DNA of 64,000 nt from Campylorhamphus procurvoides (GCA_013396655.1 WBMV01008393.1:186001-250000), one strand, 5' to 3'; counted from the stretch's first letter, positions 21,311-33,589 are shown. Translations and numbers: made by a program. The notes: generated by a model from the sequence alone, not told the origin.

Positions 21311-22680
21311 AACCCCTCACTTTGGGCTTTCAAAGGGAGAAAGTGAGAAGGAAAGAGGTACACGAGGCGACGAGGCATCAATACCAAAACGGTGGATCTC
21401 AAAACACAGGGATCCAAGAATTTCCTACTGGACCCCTTTGTCCCCTCTGCTGGCTCTCCTGGCTGCCTCCTGCCCTTGGGATGCTCCTGATGCAATTCAA
21501 GTCCACCCAACAGCACTTTCACTAAAACCACCCAGCCCACAGCACGTCTGCAATGTCTGAGCAAGGGAACTTCTCTTGCTCCTCGGAATGGGCTGACCAA
21601 GAAGCATCTGAGTCACCTTCCTGCAGATGTTCCCAGGAAGGAGCTTTGCCTCTAAGCCCACATTGCTCATCTTAAAAGGGATGACACAGACCTTCTATGC
21701 CTCTTAAACCAAGCCTGGTTTTCATTCCTAGGATGACAGGGGTGTATGAGCCCAGTGCTCACTGCAGGGCAGGAAAATCAGCTGCTGTTGACACTGCACC
21801 ACCTCCCTGGTGACCTGCTGCTCCAGGTGCCCTTTTTTCCTGTTTTGCAGGCAAATAGCCAATCCTGGGAAACATATGCTTTTTTAGGACAGGTTTTTAT
21901 GAGAAGGACAGGGAGGAGAGAAGATCTGCAGCCAAAGAGACTGCCCTACTTCTGCATGACTGCCACAGCTCCAGGGGTGGCTCGTATGTGTAAAATGCCA
22001 AACTCCAGAGCACAGAAACACAGAGCACAGCCCTGGAGAGCCTCCAAGTCCTTGGAGTCACCCGGGTTTTTTGCTGGCAACAGTAACTGAGAAGAATGAG
22101 TTATGGCCTATCTTGGAAAGAGAGACCAAGGTCTCCCAGATGGACTTGCTGGGCACTGGACACTTCATCCCAGACTCGTTCAGGAGAAGCTAATTAGCTG
22201 CCACTCTTAGAAGTTAAGGGGATGAGAAGGAATAAAAGGGGACAATGGAAAGCCCAGTTGTCCCTGGGTCACAGCTGGTGGTGAGCTGTGCATCCTCCTC
22301 ACCCTGAGCACCAGGGAGAGACATTTCTACCCCCTACCTGCAGCTGCTGGGTGGGAGAAGGACATTTACTCACACAAAAGCTGCTGCTTTGAACTGCTGC
22401 ATTAGTTTTATTAAATGTCTGCAATCTCCATTTCACCTTTCCTCCCCAAATTACACTCGTCTTTGTGAGAGGAAAAGACTCAGCTGCCTGACCACGGCTT
22501 TGGCTGCGAGCCACTTTGGTGCTGCTCTTGATCTCCAGACACATCTCCTCGTGTCTCCAGCCCTGGCATCCCCCTGCTGCCGAACCAACTCCACAGGCAG
22601 AATGAAGAGCTGGCAGGTGTGGCTCCACCATGGCCCACAGCCATTTATCACACACTTCTCAATAAGCTAATAGCCCTAAT
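21311..22680. other. Noncoding, nothing identified
   Basis: Frames overlap on both strands (for example 22299-22655 minus over 22389-22670 plus). No gene, RNA or CR1 is recognised. Confidence 0.35.
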
Positions 22681-22798
22681 GTGTGAAAATTGATTTCTGG
22701 GGTGAAGGCAAAAGTCGCGGTGATTTACACTCTATTTCCAATTGATGAGGCTCAATTGATTTCAATGAGCACTAAAATATTTACCAGAGTGAAAGGCG
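22681..22798. promoter_or_regulatory. Candidate conserved noncoding element
   Basis: 'GAAAATTGATTTCTGGGGTG', 'TTTCCAATTGATGAGGCTCA' and 'ATTGATTTCAATGAGCACTA' repeat an ATTGAT core three times within about 80 bp, together with a retained GTCGCGG. Block-like and repeat-free. Confidence 0.35.
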
Positions 22799-22799
22799 T

Positions 22800-22820
22800 G
22801 GGGAGGGGTTGTGGGGAGGG
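22800..22820 (+). repeat. Strong putative G-quadruplex
   Basis: G-runs at 22800-22803, 22805-22808, 22813-22816 and 22818-22820 with loops A, TTGT and A. This satisfies the usual four-run pattern and lies at the edge of the ATTGAT-rich block. Confidence 0.8.
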
Positions 22821-25495
22821 ACTGGGAGCAGGGTCATCACTCACAGAGAGGCATCTCAGCAGGGCTGGGGAGTGGCACCATCAGCCTCTGGAAGGGCCCA
22901 GCAGAAAAGGTTTGGTGTCACAGGAAAGCTATTTGGTCAGCCAGAAGGAAAGCAGTGACAAAACAGAAGGGGAAACTGATGTGTCATAAACACAGCATTC
23001 CAGCTTTGGGGTGAGCTGAGACTCATGAAAACCCCCTGATGTCTTGGAGAAACAACTCTGGAAAGCACCTTTGATGTTGTGCCCTGCCAAGGGCAGTCTG
23101 AACTCTGCTGTCTTTGCCCTCGGACTCCCAGGGGCTCTGTGAGCTCCACGACAGCAAAACTACACTCAGGGTTCATAGTGAGCCTCAAATGCCTCATCAC
23201 AACCCCAGTCTGCCCTGGAAGTGCAACCTCTGCAGACACAGCTGGATGGTGGGACAGCCACAGAGTAGGACAACACCTTCCATCACCCAAGCACAGCAGA
23301 GCATTCAGGAGATCCTGGAGAGGGCAATGGGAGAGGAATGGATGTTGGAGCACTCTCACAGTCTACCAGGTGACTTGTTAGTGTTCTCCTGAGCCCCACA
23401 GATGATGTATAACCCTTTCCTTCAGTTTCTCCTTCCACCTGGCCTGGAAGGAACAAACCCACCCCTGAGGTCCCACTGACCTGCTCCAAGTCATCCTCCC
23501 CCCCTTCCCCTATTTATCAACCCTCCCTTCTCCTCCCTTCACCTCCACAGGGTCAAGTTCTCATTTACCAGATCAAAGGTTAGCTCGTGTCAGACTAAAA
23601 GCTTTGAAATACATCTCAGCAACTAATAATTTCCAAGTTTGGAGCTGCCCCCATATCTCCCTTTGCCACTAAAAGCAATTCAGGGTTTACAAATGTCTCA
23701 CAGAAAATCCCAAAAAACAATCTTTCAGCAATGGGGTCAAGAAGCAAAGTTCAGATCTAGATCTAGGTGTGAAAGTACCAACAGCCACTGGGTAGGTGAG
23801 GCAGGAGGGCTTTCATCCTGCACACACTTCTCCTCAAGGCCTTACCATGGGGTCTTCCACCACACACAGCCCTGACCATGGAAAGCTCAGAGCATTTCAG
23901 TCTGGTTTTCCAGGTCAGTGCCAGCACATGGAGCCACCATCCCCACAGTCCTTGGGTTTATTGTGGCATGTTCTATTCTCTTAGCAAGTGTCGGTGCATT
24001 TCCCACACAGGTCTGAGTTCCCTGAACTCCTGAAGGCTCTGCCATAAGCAGAGTTTCTCTCTTTCTTGTCATCTGTCACGCTGCTGTGCACTCAGAGTGA
24101 CAAAATGCTCTGGGGACTGTGAAACAGCAGTAAAGAGAGAAAACACACTCAACTAAAATTAAAAAAATCCTCCTGCTACTGAGTTCCCAACAGAGCAATG
24201 GCAAGATGAGGAGCACAACACCCAAGTCTCTCATCACCTGGTCCCTCCCAGATTTTGTGCCACGAGCTCAGCTGATGGAGCTCAGAACACCTTTGCTCAC
24301 CCACCCAAATAGGAACCTGGTTTAGAAACATTTGCTCAGTCCTGAACAGCCAGAGCCAGATGATGAGCCAGAGGACAATGCTGAGCTGATGCAAAGCATG
24401 AGGAGCCAATGGAGCTGTATCAGCTGTACCAGTTTGGAGCAGGTGCCCTGCTGAACTTTAAACTTAATAGCAAAGGGTTTTAGCAAACCCTCCAAGTGCC
24501 ATCTGCAAAGGACTCTTTACATTGCTCACCTCTGTTAGTCTGTTCTTCTTGGGAAGTGCAAATGGAAAGCCCAGCCTTGCCTTACAGGAGTTTGGGTTTT
24601 CTGCCTCAATGTCCCACCCAGCCCAAGAGGTGAGGAACAATCAGAGCTTCCAAGTGCCACAGAGCTCTTTGTGCTGTCACTGCAACCTGGCCCTTCACTT
24701 TTCAACACACCATATAGAAACAGATTCTCTCCTGGCTGTTTCCTTCTCATCCCAGCACCCTAAGGCAGATCCTTCAGCAGAAAGAAGTTATTTGCCCAAG
24801 CAAAATTACTTCTTGCTGCTAGAATGGGTGTCTTGCTTTCACTGCATTGGAAATGGCAGAAAAGGAGAGAAGGAGAGATATTAATGTTGTCACCAAGTGC
24901 TGTTTGGTCAGTTACAGCAGTGAGGAGTTCAGTGCAACTCTCTGATTTTCCAGTTCCCTGTTTTACATCATTCTTTCCTCCTCCTTTTAGTTTATATAAT
25001 TCAGATCATCCCTCCCATGCAACTTCAGGGGATTAGGATGCCTCAAAAAAGATAAAAACCCAAATCCCCAGTTCAACCACATGTCCAGTGGGCAACCCCA
25101 AAGCAATTCCACTTCCAAGGCTCCTTTCTCCTCCATCACTGTCCTACTCTGTGGAAGTCATTCCATGTGCTCTGCTTTCTCTCACCTTGCTGAGAGGACC
25201 CAAAGGTGTGGCACTTGGAAACCTGGGGCAGGAAGCCCTCAGAGTGTAAGGCAGCAGTAATTCTTCACCTTCCCAAGAAGATGATGTAGTGTTTAATCAG
25301 CAAATGTCCCCATCTGAGCTCTCCAGGTGAAAAATGATATGCAAGTGCAAAGTGTTTTTTAAAAATATTGAAAATACATTTTATAAATAATAAAAGAGGA
25401 GAAACTTCCATTTGAGCCTGTGTCTGTTCCTCTGGCCATCCTCACTGCCCCTTCTCCTGCTCACTCTGCAGAGCTGGATAGAAAATCAGAATCCA
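22821..25495. other. Long noncoding stretch, nothing identified
   Basis: No supportable gene or CR1. A palindromic AGATCTAGATCTAG lies near 23754. 25350-25400 is very AT-rich. Chance frames at 22937-23392 and 24522-24884 have no domains. Confidence 0.35.
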
Positions 25496-26060
25496 ATCTC
25501 AGCAAATCCTATTGACTGTCTCCTGTCACTCACCTGATTAAAGGTTCCACTTACATCCAAATGGTTCGAGCCAGGACTCGGAGCCATTCATAAAACTCCT
25601 ATTGAAGGATTAGCTTTCACAAACTTTGCCTTAATGATTATGCATTCTATTGATCAGCGGGGGGAACTATAAAAATTGACACCAGAATAAACTTTGAAGG
25701 ACTGCTCTCGCTCAGCACAGCCCGGATCAATTTGAATCGACCAGGATGATAGGGAAGGGGGGAACACAACCTCTCTCCATTAGCTGCGTGTAATCCTGAT
25801 TAGCTGAATGTTTAAGGTGGGTTTTTTTCCTATCTGTCTCTACTTGGCTGCTGAAGTCCAACAGCATCTCGGGGCAGATTAGCAGCCCTGGAGGTTAAAG
25901 CTCTCAGATGCAGCGGGGTATGCTCAGCCCACCTTTGCTCCGCTGATAAACCCTCCCTCCCGACTGCTTTGATGTTCAGACTCCTTATCCCTGGTGCCCA
26001 GTTTAAAATGATCCAACACACCACAGTGATTATTTGGTTCGTGGAGGGAAGAGGTATTAG
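25496..26060. promoter_or_regulatory. Motif-dense candidate enhancer
   Basis: Repeat-free block with homeodomain and POU-type cores: 'TTAATGATTATGCATTCTAT' at 25631-25650, followed by TGATCA, then 'CCATTCATAAAACTCC' near 25584. A bicoid-type TAATCC at 25791-25796 is followed by GATTAGCTGA. CpGs are kept near 25567, 25579, 25658, 25725 and 25739. Coding sign is absent. Together this is the clearest enhancer-like composition in the first half of the window; conservation is untested. Confidence 0.4.
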
Positions 26061-28310
26061 TCACTGATAACAAAAGGAAACAGCGTGTTTAGGTGACATT
26101 CCTAAGGTCAGCCAGGAATTCTTTGGTTTCCACCCTCGGGATTCTTTCCCAAACTGTTTTGGGAGAACCCATGAGTGAACACGTGCAGAGATCTCCAGCC
26201 TTGGCTAGTCTGCCTGAAACAGGGGAATCACTCAAGAGAGAGGGGACCAAAACTTTGATTGCTTTTCCAAATATTTCCTTCGATTTAGCACCAGGAAAAA
26301 GAAATTCTCTTTGCCCATAAAATCTGCCTCTCAAACCCTCAGAGCCTCTTGGCTACACAGCCAAAATGATTCCTTGTGTTTAGACCTGCCCTCTCCTATC
26401 GAGCAGAGTGGGATGCCCAGACATGGATACACCCAAAAGGCAACTGCAGGTGACCCGAGGACACCCAGCCCCAATTCCTCATATTCCTTGTGTTTTACTG
26501 CCTTATCCCAACCACTGGAATGTCAGTTCAACACAGCCACCCTCAGCTCCTCCACCTGCAGCTGGAACAGCAGCTGTAAAGATGGATCTTCCCAAAGCAT
26601 TCCAGTTCCAGGGTGTGCTGAGGGACAGCAGCAGGAGATTCCAGAGGGGTTTTCCAACCAGAGCTTGGCTAATATCTCCCACAAGGAGCTGCCTCATTCC
26701 AAGGAGCATGGACAACATCCAGCCCAGGGAAGCAGATGTTTTCAGTCCCAGAGTGGACCTTCTCTAGAGCCTGGAGTCCAGCTCGAGTTTACATGAAGCT
26801 GTGATGTTTTCCCAGAGCCAGTTCCACGTGGTCACTGAAATCCAGATTATTCAGGGGATGAGGGATTCATTTTCTGTTCCACAACCACACCACCTTTGTT
26901 ATGGGGCATCCCTGATAGCTGGGACAGTCAGAGGAGGGCTAATCAAAAATAGAACTGAGAACAAACCCATAAGAGGATCCATCCTGAGGAACTAAGAGTC
27001 TTTCAACAAAATCAGATGGCTACGGGTAAAATTTCCCACAAAAACAGTTGCAGGGCTATAGAAATTTGTAACTGTGTGCACCTGAGCAGGACAGATCTCA
27101 GTTAATTGCAGTGGTCAGGAAATGACCACCTGAATATTCAATATTCAGTTGGTGAGAAGCCCCAGTAAATACCTGTCACCACCTTTCTGGTTGGCCACTT
27201 GTAACTCCGTGGAGCCAAAGGGCCTGAAGAATTCAGGACACACCACAATCCTTTGGACCTCCCATTTTTTGCATCTGTGACAAAAGGCTGATTTCCAGGA
27301 GTGGAGTAGAAAATCCAAGTGAGAAAAGGCACCCTCTGATAGATGTAATTTCAATAAAGACTTAAATATGCTTAAAAAGAGCTAAGAGCAAGAGGTCTCA
27401 TAAATAACAGTATGCAGGTCCTAAGGAAAGATCAAGTCAGTTTTTCAATACACCCTTTGAATGTTACTCATTTCAAAGTGCTGTCCAATATTTGTTCTAC
27501 TCCCAGAGTTTTCTAATCGTTTCTGAATTTAGAGTGGATGACATTCTCATTTAGACTGGAGGCCTAAAACAATATATGGAAAATCATTAAGTTTTGCAGC
27601 AGACCAAAGAAAGAAATCTATGGTTGAGCTTCAAAAAAATAATACTAAATGATCCTCCCGACAGAAGTGATCCATAATGGATGAGAGTTGAGTAAAAATG
27701 TCTTAATTGCTGATCTAGAGAAAAATCAAACCAAGAGCTGAAGTGTTTACTCCACACAGCAAAGCAGCTGGAGAGAGATAGAGAGGGATAACAAACTGAT
27801 TTGGCCAAATTCATTCCAAATCTATACATGATCAATACGTGCTCGTGGGAATTGCTGGAAGATGAGGCTGCTGGCATTCAGCACAAAGACATGAAGAGAC
27901 ATCTAAGTGGCTCCAATAATTATTAACAACAGCATTTGAGAGTCCCATGCCACACCAGAGGCTGTTCCAGGGGGGCACAGAACACCCACCAGACTTCCCA
28001 AAAGTGCCTCTTTTGTCTGAGCTTGGCACAGAGGTTTGGAGACAGGGCACACGGTGGCACTGCCCCTTCCTGAGGTACCAGGAGGAAGGAAGGGCTCCAG
28101 GGCAGGAGTTTCACAGAACAGACAACAGAGAGGTAAAAACCCTTCTAAAACCCAACAGCTGCTGTGCTTCCAGCCCTCTTGGGAAGCTCCAACTCTGAAC
28201 CCCAAACAAATCTGCTGTTTCGAGCTGTTCCCTGGTTATTCCCTGCTCACCACACCTCAGACTACTGGAGAAACTTCCATCCAATAAAGAGCTGACACAA
28301 AAAGGCTGAC
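26061..28310. other. Noncoding, nothing identified
   Basis: No supportable gene. 26311-26796 holds a 161-codon plus frame without domain. 27100-27130 has a doubled GAATATTCAATATTCA motif. 27400-27700 is AT-rich. No CR1 is recognised. Confidence 0.35.
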
Positions 28311-29430
28311 CCAAGTGGCAAATTAACCCCTGTGGGCTCTTATCAACACCCCTGAATCATTTGGGCCAAGAAGGAAAGTTGTTGTTGAAGGATCACAAGG
28401 AAAGGCTTCATCTGAGCTTTTGGGACATCAGTGGGTAGTGGGGGGAATATTTATCTTTCTAAAGAGCAACAAGGAAAAAAAAAACTACATTCCCTTTGCA
28501 GTTGCCAGTGATAATGGATGCTGTGTGAGCTAAAAACCCAGCAGTTAAAAGCTACATTTATTATCACTCTATCTCACACCAGCAAATTTATGATCCCTTC
28601 CAGACCTAAAACATCAAAGCAGAGCAGGAGTCAGAGCCTTTTCAGACTGTTAGAGGGTTCTTTTTTTTTCCTTCTTCTTTTCACATAGATTGCTTTATTT
28701 ATTTTTTAAAAGGAGGTGGGCATTAAAACCAAAATCTGACCTTTGATCCCCTGAGGCAACTCATTACTTACGAGGGCAAATAGGGAGCTGAAAGTTTTTC
28801 CTGCACGAAACCGTAAATAATTCTTCCATACGTCCACAAATCACTCGGGGTTGGTAAAGTAAATAGTAATTGGTGGGTTTCTCCCTAGAGGCAGCTCTGA
28901 AGGGGGTTATGGATTAGAGTTAGGGGGTTTTTGTTAAAAAAAAAAAAGTTTAAAACCCATGTTCCTCTCAGCTCAGCGCTCCAGATGCTCAGGTAATACA
29001 CGAAGTTCTGGAGGGCTGTGGGGAGGGGTTTGCTGGTTTTCTTGTGTTTAGTCATTTCTCGTGGTGGAATTTAAGAGATTCCCAACTTTAGGGCAAAGGG
29101 AGCATTAAAAAAAATGAAATGCCACATACAACAGCCTTTCTTGTGTGTTATCAACAAGGTTTAGAGCAAGCCCCTTCCTCAGAGCTCCTCCTGCAGCTCC
29201 CCTGATGAGCTGGCAGGAGGAGCAGACCTGACTCCCTGCTTTTCTAACATGTTCCTGCAGTCACACCTTATCAACTTTCACTCTTTGATAAATTTCACCC
29301 CAAACATCTGAACTCTGCCCAAGTTCAAATGCCTTTTCGATCATCCCTGTTTCAACTGCTATCAAGATTGCTTTATTCAACAAGAGCCAGAGAGGAATAT
29401 CGAAATTAAAGGAGAATATCCACACTTGTT
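28311..29430. promoter_or_regulatory. AT-rich candidate regulatory cluster
   Basis: Repeat-free and AT-rich, with homopolymer runs (for example A12 at 28935-28946). 'TGACCTTTGATCCC' at 28737-28750 matches both a nuclear-receptor DR1 layout and a TCF/LEF CTTTGATC core. 'ACGAAACCGTAAATAATTCT' near 28804 and 'GTAAATAGTAATTGG' near 28858 keep CpGs and TAAT cores. No complete frame of note. Confidence 0.3.
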
Positions 29431-30301
29431 AGTGGAATCCAGTTGCTACAGCAGGCCAGGGAATTGAGGGAGAAGGACCATTCTCCACACCAGTGGAAAC
29501 ACTCCCATGCTGGAATGATTATAGACCCAGGACTGTCCAGCACTGTCACAGTGCAGGGGTTTTCTCTGCTCCAAAGTTCTCAAAGAAAAGCCATCAAATG
29601 CAGATTAGCCCCGTGCAAAACACAGTCATGCCAGAAAAAGGGACGTGGGGCTGCTCCTCTCTGATGAGAGGTCAGAGCCACGAGGAGACAGAGAAAACCA
29701 GGAGGAAACTGGGTGTTTATAAACACCACTGACACGTCTCTACCTGCATGAAATGGCTGCAGCCACGGTTATTTGCAAGGAGAAAACTGGTCCCAAGCCT
29801 GGCTCTATTTCCAAGAAAAACAACAGGTCATAAATCTGTATTTAATAATTGAAACAAACGGCCTGACTCCCAGCCAGGCTGAGCGCGGTGCAGAGAAGAA
29901 ACCTGAAATATTGATTAAGACATGGGATTTTTCTACCTGGCCTTTGACTTCTTGGAAACCTTCAAAGTCCTGTGCTGAAGCCACAGGGAGTTTCATCTCA
30001 GACAAGATTATGCTGCAAGTTTCTCGTGTTTACAGCCAGCCTTTTCAATGCCAGGATCTACAGCTTAGGGTGCTCCACAGCACTCACCAAGGGACCACCA
30101 AGGACCATCCCAGTGCCACAGGCAGGAGCTGCATGGACCTTCTCCAAACCTGACCCTCTCCACCAGACACAGCTGGGAAATGAAACAGCAGGAACTCCCC
30201 CTGCCGAAACTGGGAGCACTGGGAACACTGGCTGTTTCCACCTCGGTGACCTCCAGCTTTCCACCAAGGAGTCACATCCTGTGCTGGGGGTGGCAAAGGA
30301 G
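29431..30301. other. Noncoding, nothing identified
   Basis: Frames on both strands overlap (29773-30153 plus, 30058-30305 minus). No domain or repeat is recognised. Confidence 0.35.
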
Positions 30302-30703
30302 TCACAGGATCATTAAAGTTGGAAAAGACCCTCTGAGATCATCGAGTCCAACCCTCCCCCAGCACTGCCAAGGCCACCACTGACCCGTGTCCCCAAGTGC
30401 CACATCCACAGGGTGTGTAAATCCCTACAGGGATGGGGACTCCACCACTGAGCACCCTTTCCATGATGAACTTTTCCCTGATATCCAACCTAAACATCCC
30501 CTGGCACAACTTCAGGCCATTCCCTCTGCTCCTGTCCCTGTTCCCTGGGAGCAGAGCCCGACCTTCTCCAGCTCCCCCCTCCTGGCAGGGACTTGCAGAG
30601 CCAGAAGGTCCCCCCTGAGCCTCCTTTTCTCCAGGCTGAGCCCCCCCAGCTCCCTCAGCTGCTCCAGCCCCTTCCCCATCCCCATTGCCCTTCCCTGGAC
30701 CTC
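30302..30703 (-). mobile_element. CR1 LINE 3' end, minus strand
   Basis: Complement of a CR1 3' region. It opens with 'GGATCATTAAAGTTGGAAAA', then 'GATCATCGAGTCCAACCC', 'GTCCCCAAGTGCCACATCCA', 'CTGATATCCAACCTAAAC' and 'TTTTCTCCAGGCTGAGCC', and ends near 'CCATTGCCCTTCCCTGGAC'. It shares the ACTTGGGGACA block with the copy at 11221-11530. The minus frame at 30339-30860 and the plus frame at 30387-30794 are only readings of this repeat. Confidence 0.95.
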
Positions 30704-32123
30704 TGAAGCTGGTCCTGAATGGCTGCAGTTCACATACAGAACTACCCTGGTAAAACAAGCCAAGCATTGGTTTACTTTTAATAACCTGGGTTGAAAAATA
30801 CCATCCATTCTGAGTGTGCTTCACAAGGAGTTCAGTCACCCCTCCTGAAATAATGGCCACGCAGGCCTTTATTTCTTAACTATATAACAATAAAGTGATT
30901 TATTTTCAATCTCCCAGCGAATCAGGAAATTGTTGCTATTCCCAGCCAGGGAAGGGAGACAAAGGAAGATTAAACACCCAAATCTCACACTAGAAGCCTT
31001 TGGCAGAGTAGGAAACCAAACTCACCCCTCCTTTCTGAGACGTAGCTCAGCTCCTTAAGCATCAGCCCCTGAGTGCAGCCCCCACGTGATGCAGCCACAG
31101 CAGCACCTTCTGCAGGGCTCCCAGGCACACAGGGAAGGAGTCCTGCTGGCCCAGGCTCACAGCCTGTCTGGGCTCAGGGAACAGGTTTCTGCTTTCAAAA
31201 GGAGCACAGTTGAAGTTGCTCTCCTTCAGTTGCAACCTTTTTAACAAAACAGGGGTTTTTCTCCACCAAGTAAAGCCATAAATCAGGACATCTCCTGAGG
31301 TTCTTTTTTTTTTCTTTTCTTTTTCCCTCCTCTTTTTTTTTCCTAGTTAGTGTGCCCTCCCTCCCCTTTCCATCCCTCCAGACTTACTTCATAAACATTA
31401 GCTTTCAAGCATCTCTTCCCCCAGAGGACATATCATAAACATCATGTTAAATATTTAGAACAGGAAACCACCTCACTTTTCTAGCTACATAAAAGCTATC
31501 TTGGGAGGGTGCATTTTCTGTTCTTATGGCTTTTCTTTCTTTATTTCCTGCTGCAGATCGTTCCAATAATCACTACATTTGCCAGGGATGGTTGACAACA
31601 TTAGGGTTAAACAGTGTTAAAACTGTGTGACAACAGTGTTAAAAAGTTCCCCAGCACCTGGGCAAGGGAAAATGCACCCAGAGCCTTGAGGGACAGGGAG
31701 TGCCTCTCCAAATAACCTGCCCCAGGTGGGCCTTGGATGGTCCCTGAGCTGGGAAGGAGGACTCAGCAGCATTCCCATCATCCCCTTTAACTTCCACCTT
31801 GTTTTCCTGAACTCCTCTGAGTGTCCCAGCAAGACCCACGTTAACACCCCCTGCATTAAACACCAGCGAGCACCATAAACACTGGGTCAAAGCCAGGGGC
31901 AGTCAAAGGTCTATGGCACAAAAGGCTTTTTGATAGCTCTCCTGTGAAATGCCTCGTGCCCTCACCCTGGCCTGATTTATTGATTCAGATCCGAGGCAAA
32001 GGCTCCACCAGTCCCAGTTTTAGGATGTGCCTCCCTCACGTGCATCCATCCCTCTCATCCCTCGCACACACACGGCAGCACCTCAGGATTTTGGGCCATT
32101 CCAAACTCCAGCACTCTCACATG
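30704..32123. other. Noncoding with pyrimidine tract
   Basis: No gene. 31302-31344 is a T/C-rich tract and 31390-31510 an AT-rich block with several ATAAACAT and TTAAATATTT strings that may be regulatory. Otherwise nothing is identified. Confidence 0.35.
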
Positions 32124-32310
32124 CAATGCTCAGAACGAGAGGGAATGGCTTCAGACTGAAAGAGTGGAAATCTAGGTAGATATTAGGATAAAATTCTTTA
32201 GTATGGGGGTGGTGAGGCCCTGACACAGGTTGGGCAGAGAAGCTGTGGCTGCTCCATCCCTGGGAGTGTCCAAGGTCAGGTTGGAGCAACCTGGGCTAGT
32301 GGAAGGTGTC
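32124..32310 (+). mobile_element. CR1 fragment lacking its 3' end
   Basis: It starts at 'ATGCTCAGAACGAGAGGGAA', continues with 'TGGCTTCAGACTGAAAGAG', 'GGGCAGAGAAGCTGTGGCTG' and 'TGGGAGTGTCCAAGGTCAGG', and stops abruptly after 'CTAGTGGAAGGTGTCC'. The segment that should carry the CCTTCCAACC block and terminal repeat is absent. A part of the middle ('GGACAAGGCTT') is also deleted. Because CR1 insertion begins at the 3' end, loss of this end means later deletion. Confidence 0.9.
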
Positions 32311-32735
32311 CACACAGAGCCCTCCAGCAGACAGATGCACTGAGAAACATCTCCCCTTTCCACATCTAGTCACCATCCCAGCTCTTCTTGCAGCCTCTTC
32401 CTCCACCCATGCTGGGCATTGCTCATCTAAACCAAACCTGAACTCCAAACCCTCCCCCACAAGTTGGTCTCTGCAGACCTTTCCTATTACTTTCTCCTAA
32501 GCTTCCAAATTTTGATAAGAGTCTGCCCAAAATGCCATGCAACAGTCCAAGCAGCCATCTGAAGCACCAAAGCCACGGGGAAAAGAAAGCAATAATCAGT
32601 CCTGCAGCCCCCAAATTCCTTTTTTCCTTTCCCAGCACATTGCAAGGTCACAGTAATTCATCCTCCACCCTCGCCCCCTCCACTCTGCCTGGCTGAAACT
32701 CAGTCCAGCTTCAGGGGGAGGCACTGCAATGGTTT
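32311..32735. other. Noncoding, nothing identified
   Basis: No gene or repeat recognised. The left edge is the breakpoint of the truncated CR1. Confidence 0.35.
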
Positions 32736-32739
32736 GGCA

Positions 32740-33200
32740 AACCATAATGTCCTGCTCCAGTCCTATTTGGAAGATTTAAAAGGTGCAAAGGGCTTGATGT
32801 TGGCTTTTCAGATGTGGGCAAATCTCACCCATTGTACGTAGGTGAATCGAGTTTTCAATGATGCAAACTGGAAACGCCTGCCAAGTATGCACGCCAGAGA
32901 AAGAAAAACAAAGATCATAAAGATTTATAGATTGCTTTAAAATGCATTCACCCTAAACCATGAGCTGCTCCAGAAAGCACTACCAGCCTGGCTGAGAAGT
33001 TGTACTCACACCAAGGGCTCACCGTGCCGGAACGAGCGCTTTTGTGGAGATCGACAGAATTAACGAGCTCAGAACTTCAGGGCATTAGCTCAGTGCCTCA
33101 CAACAACGATAAAATTAAAAGTTTTATTCCTTTGATTTAGAGCTTTCAAATTAAAGAAGGATATTTTTAGCTCTGTGGGCACGTGGGAACATGGTGGGCC
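32740..33200. promoter_or_regulatory. Candidate conserved noncoding element
   Basis: Repeat-free, AT-rich and CpG-retaining: 'ATTGTACGTAGGTGAATCGA' near 32831, 'CGTGCCGGAACGAGCGCTTT' near 33022 and 'AACAACGATAAAATTAAAAG' near 33102. 'GATCATAAAGATTTATAG' near 32913 gives CDX/HOX-type ATAAA cores. CpGs preserved in AT-rich sequence suggest purifying selection, which was not measured. Confidence 0.4.
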
Positions 33201-33585
33201 AGGTCTTTAAGCTCGTGCCCAACAGAGAATCACAGGATTACACGACTCTGCTACCTCAACACATGGCACTCCAAAAAGAGAAACCCAGTAGTGCAGGATT
33301 TCAATTGTGTGAGGGTCTAGACCTGCTTTAACCAAACCCTAAGCTGAAACTGAGCTAAAAAAAATCTCCTTCCAAGACCAAACCCCCTTGCCACAGTCCT
33401 TCTGCTTTAGCTGGGCTCAAACCGAGGAGAAACGGCGGCACGAGAAGCGCGGCCACGTCCCCCGAGGCACCAGGGGCATCACGAGTGGAAAGGGGTGCCA
33501 AAATCCAACCAGCAAACATCAAAACACCACAACAGCTCATATTTTGTGATCCCTTTGCTCGGGGCAGGAAGGCTGAGGCTGGTTC
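33201..33585. other. Noncoding, small CpG-rich patch
   Basis: 33420-33475 holds about nine CpGs in 55 bp, but is too short for a CpG island. A minus-strand frame (33355-33777, 140 codons) crosses it; its translation has no recognised domain. Confidence 0.3.
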
Positions 33586-33589
33586 TAAT

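Noticed and set aside
21007..21600. 197-codon minus-strand frame
   Set aside because: No recognisable domain, low-complexity Ser/Pro-rich translation, runs through two young tandem repeats whose units are not multiples of three.
30339..30860. 173-codon minus-strand frame
   Set aside because: It reads the noncoding 3' region of a CR1 copy.
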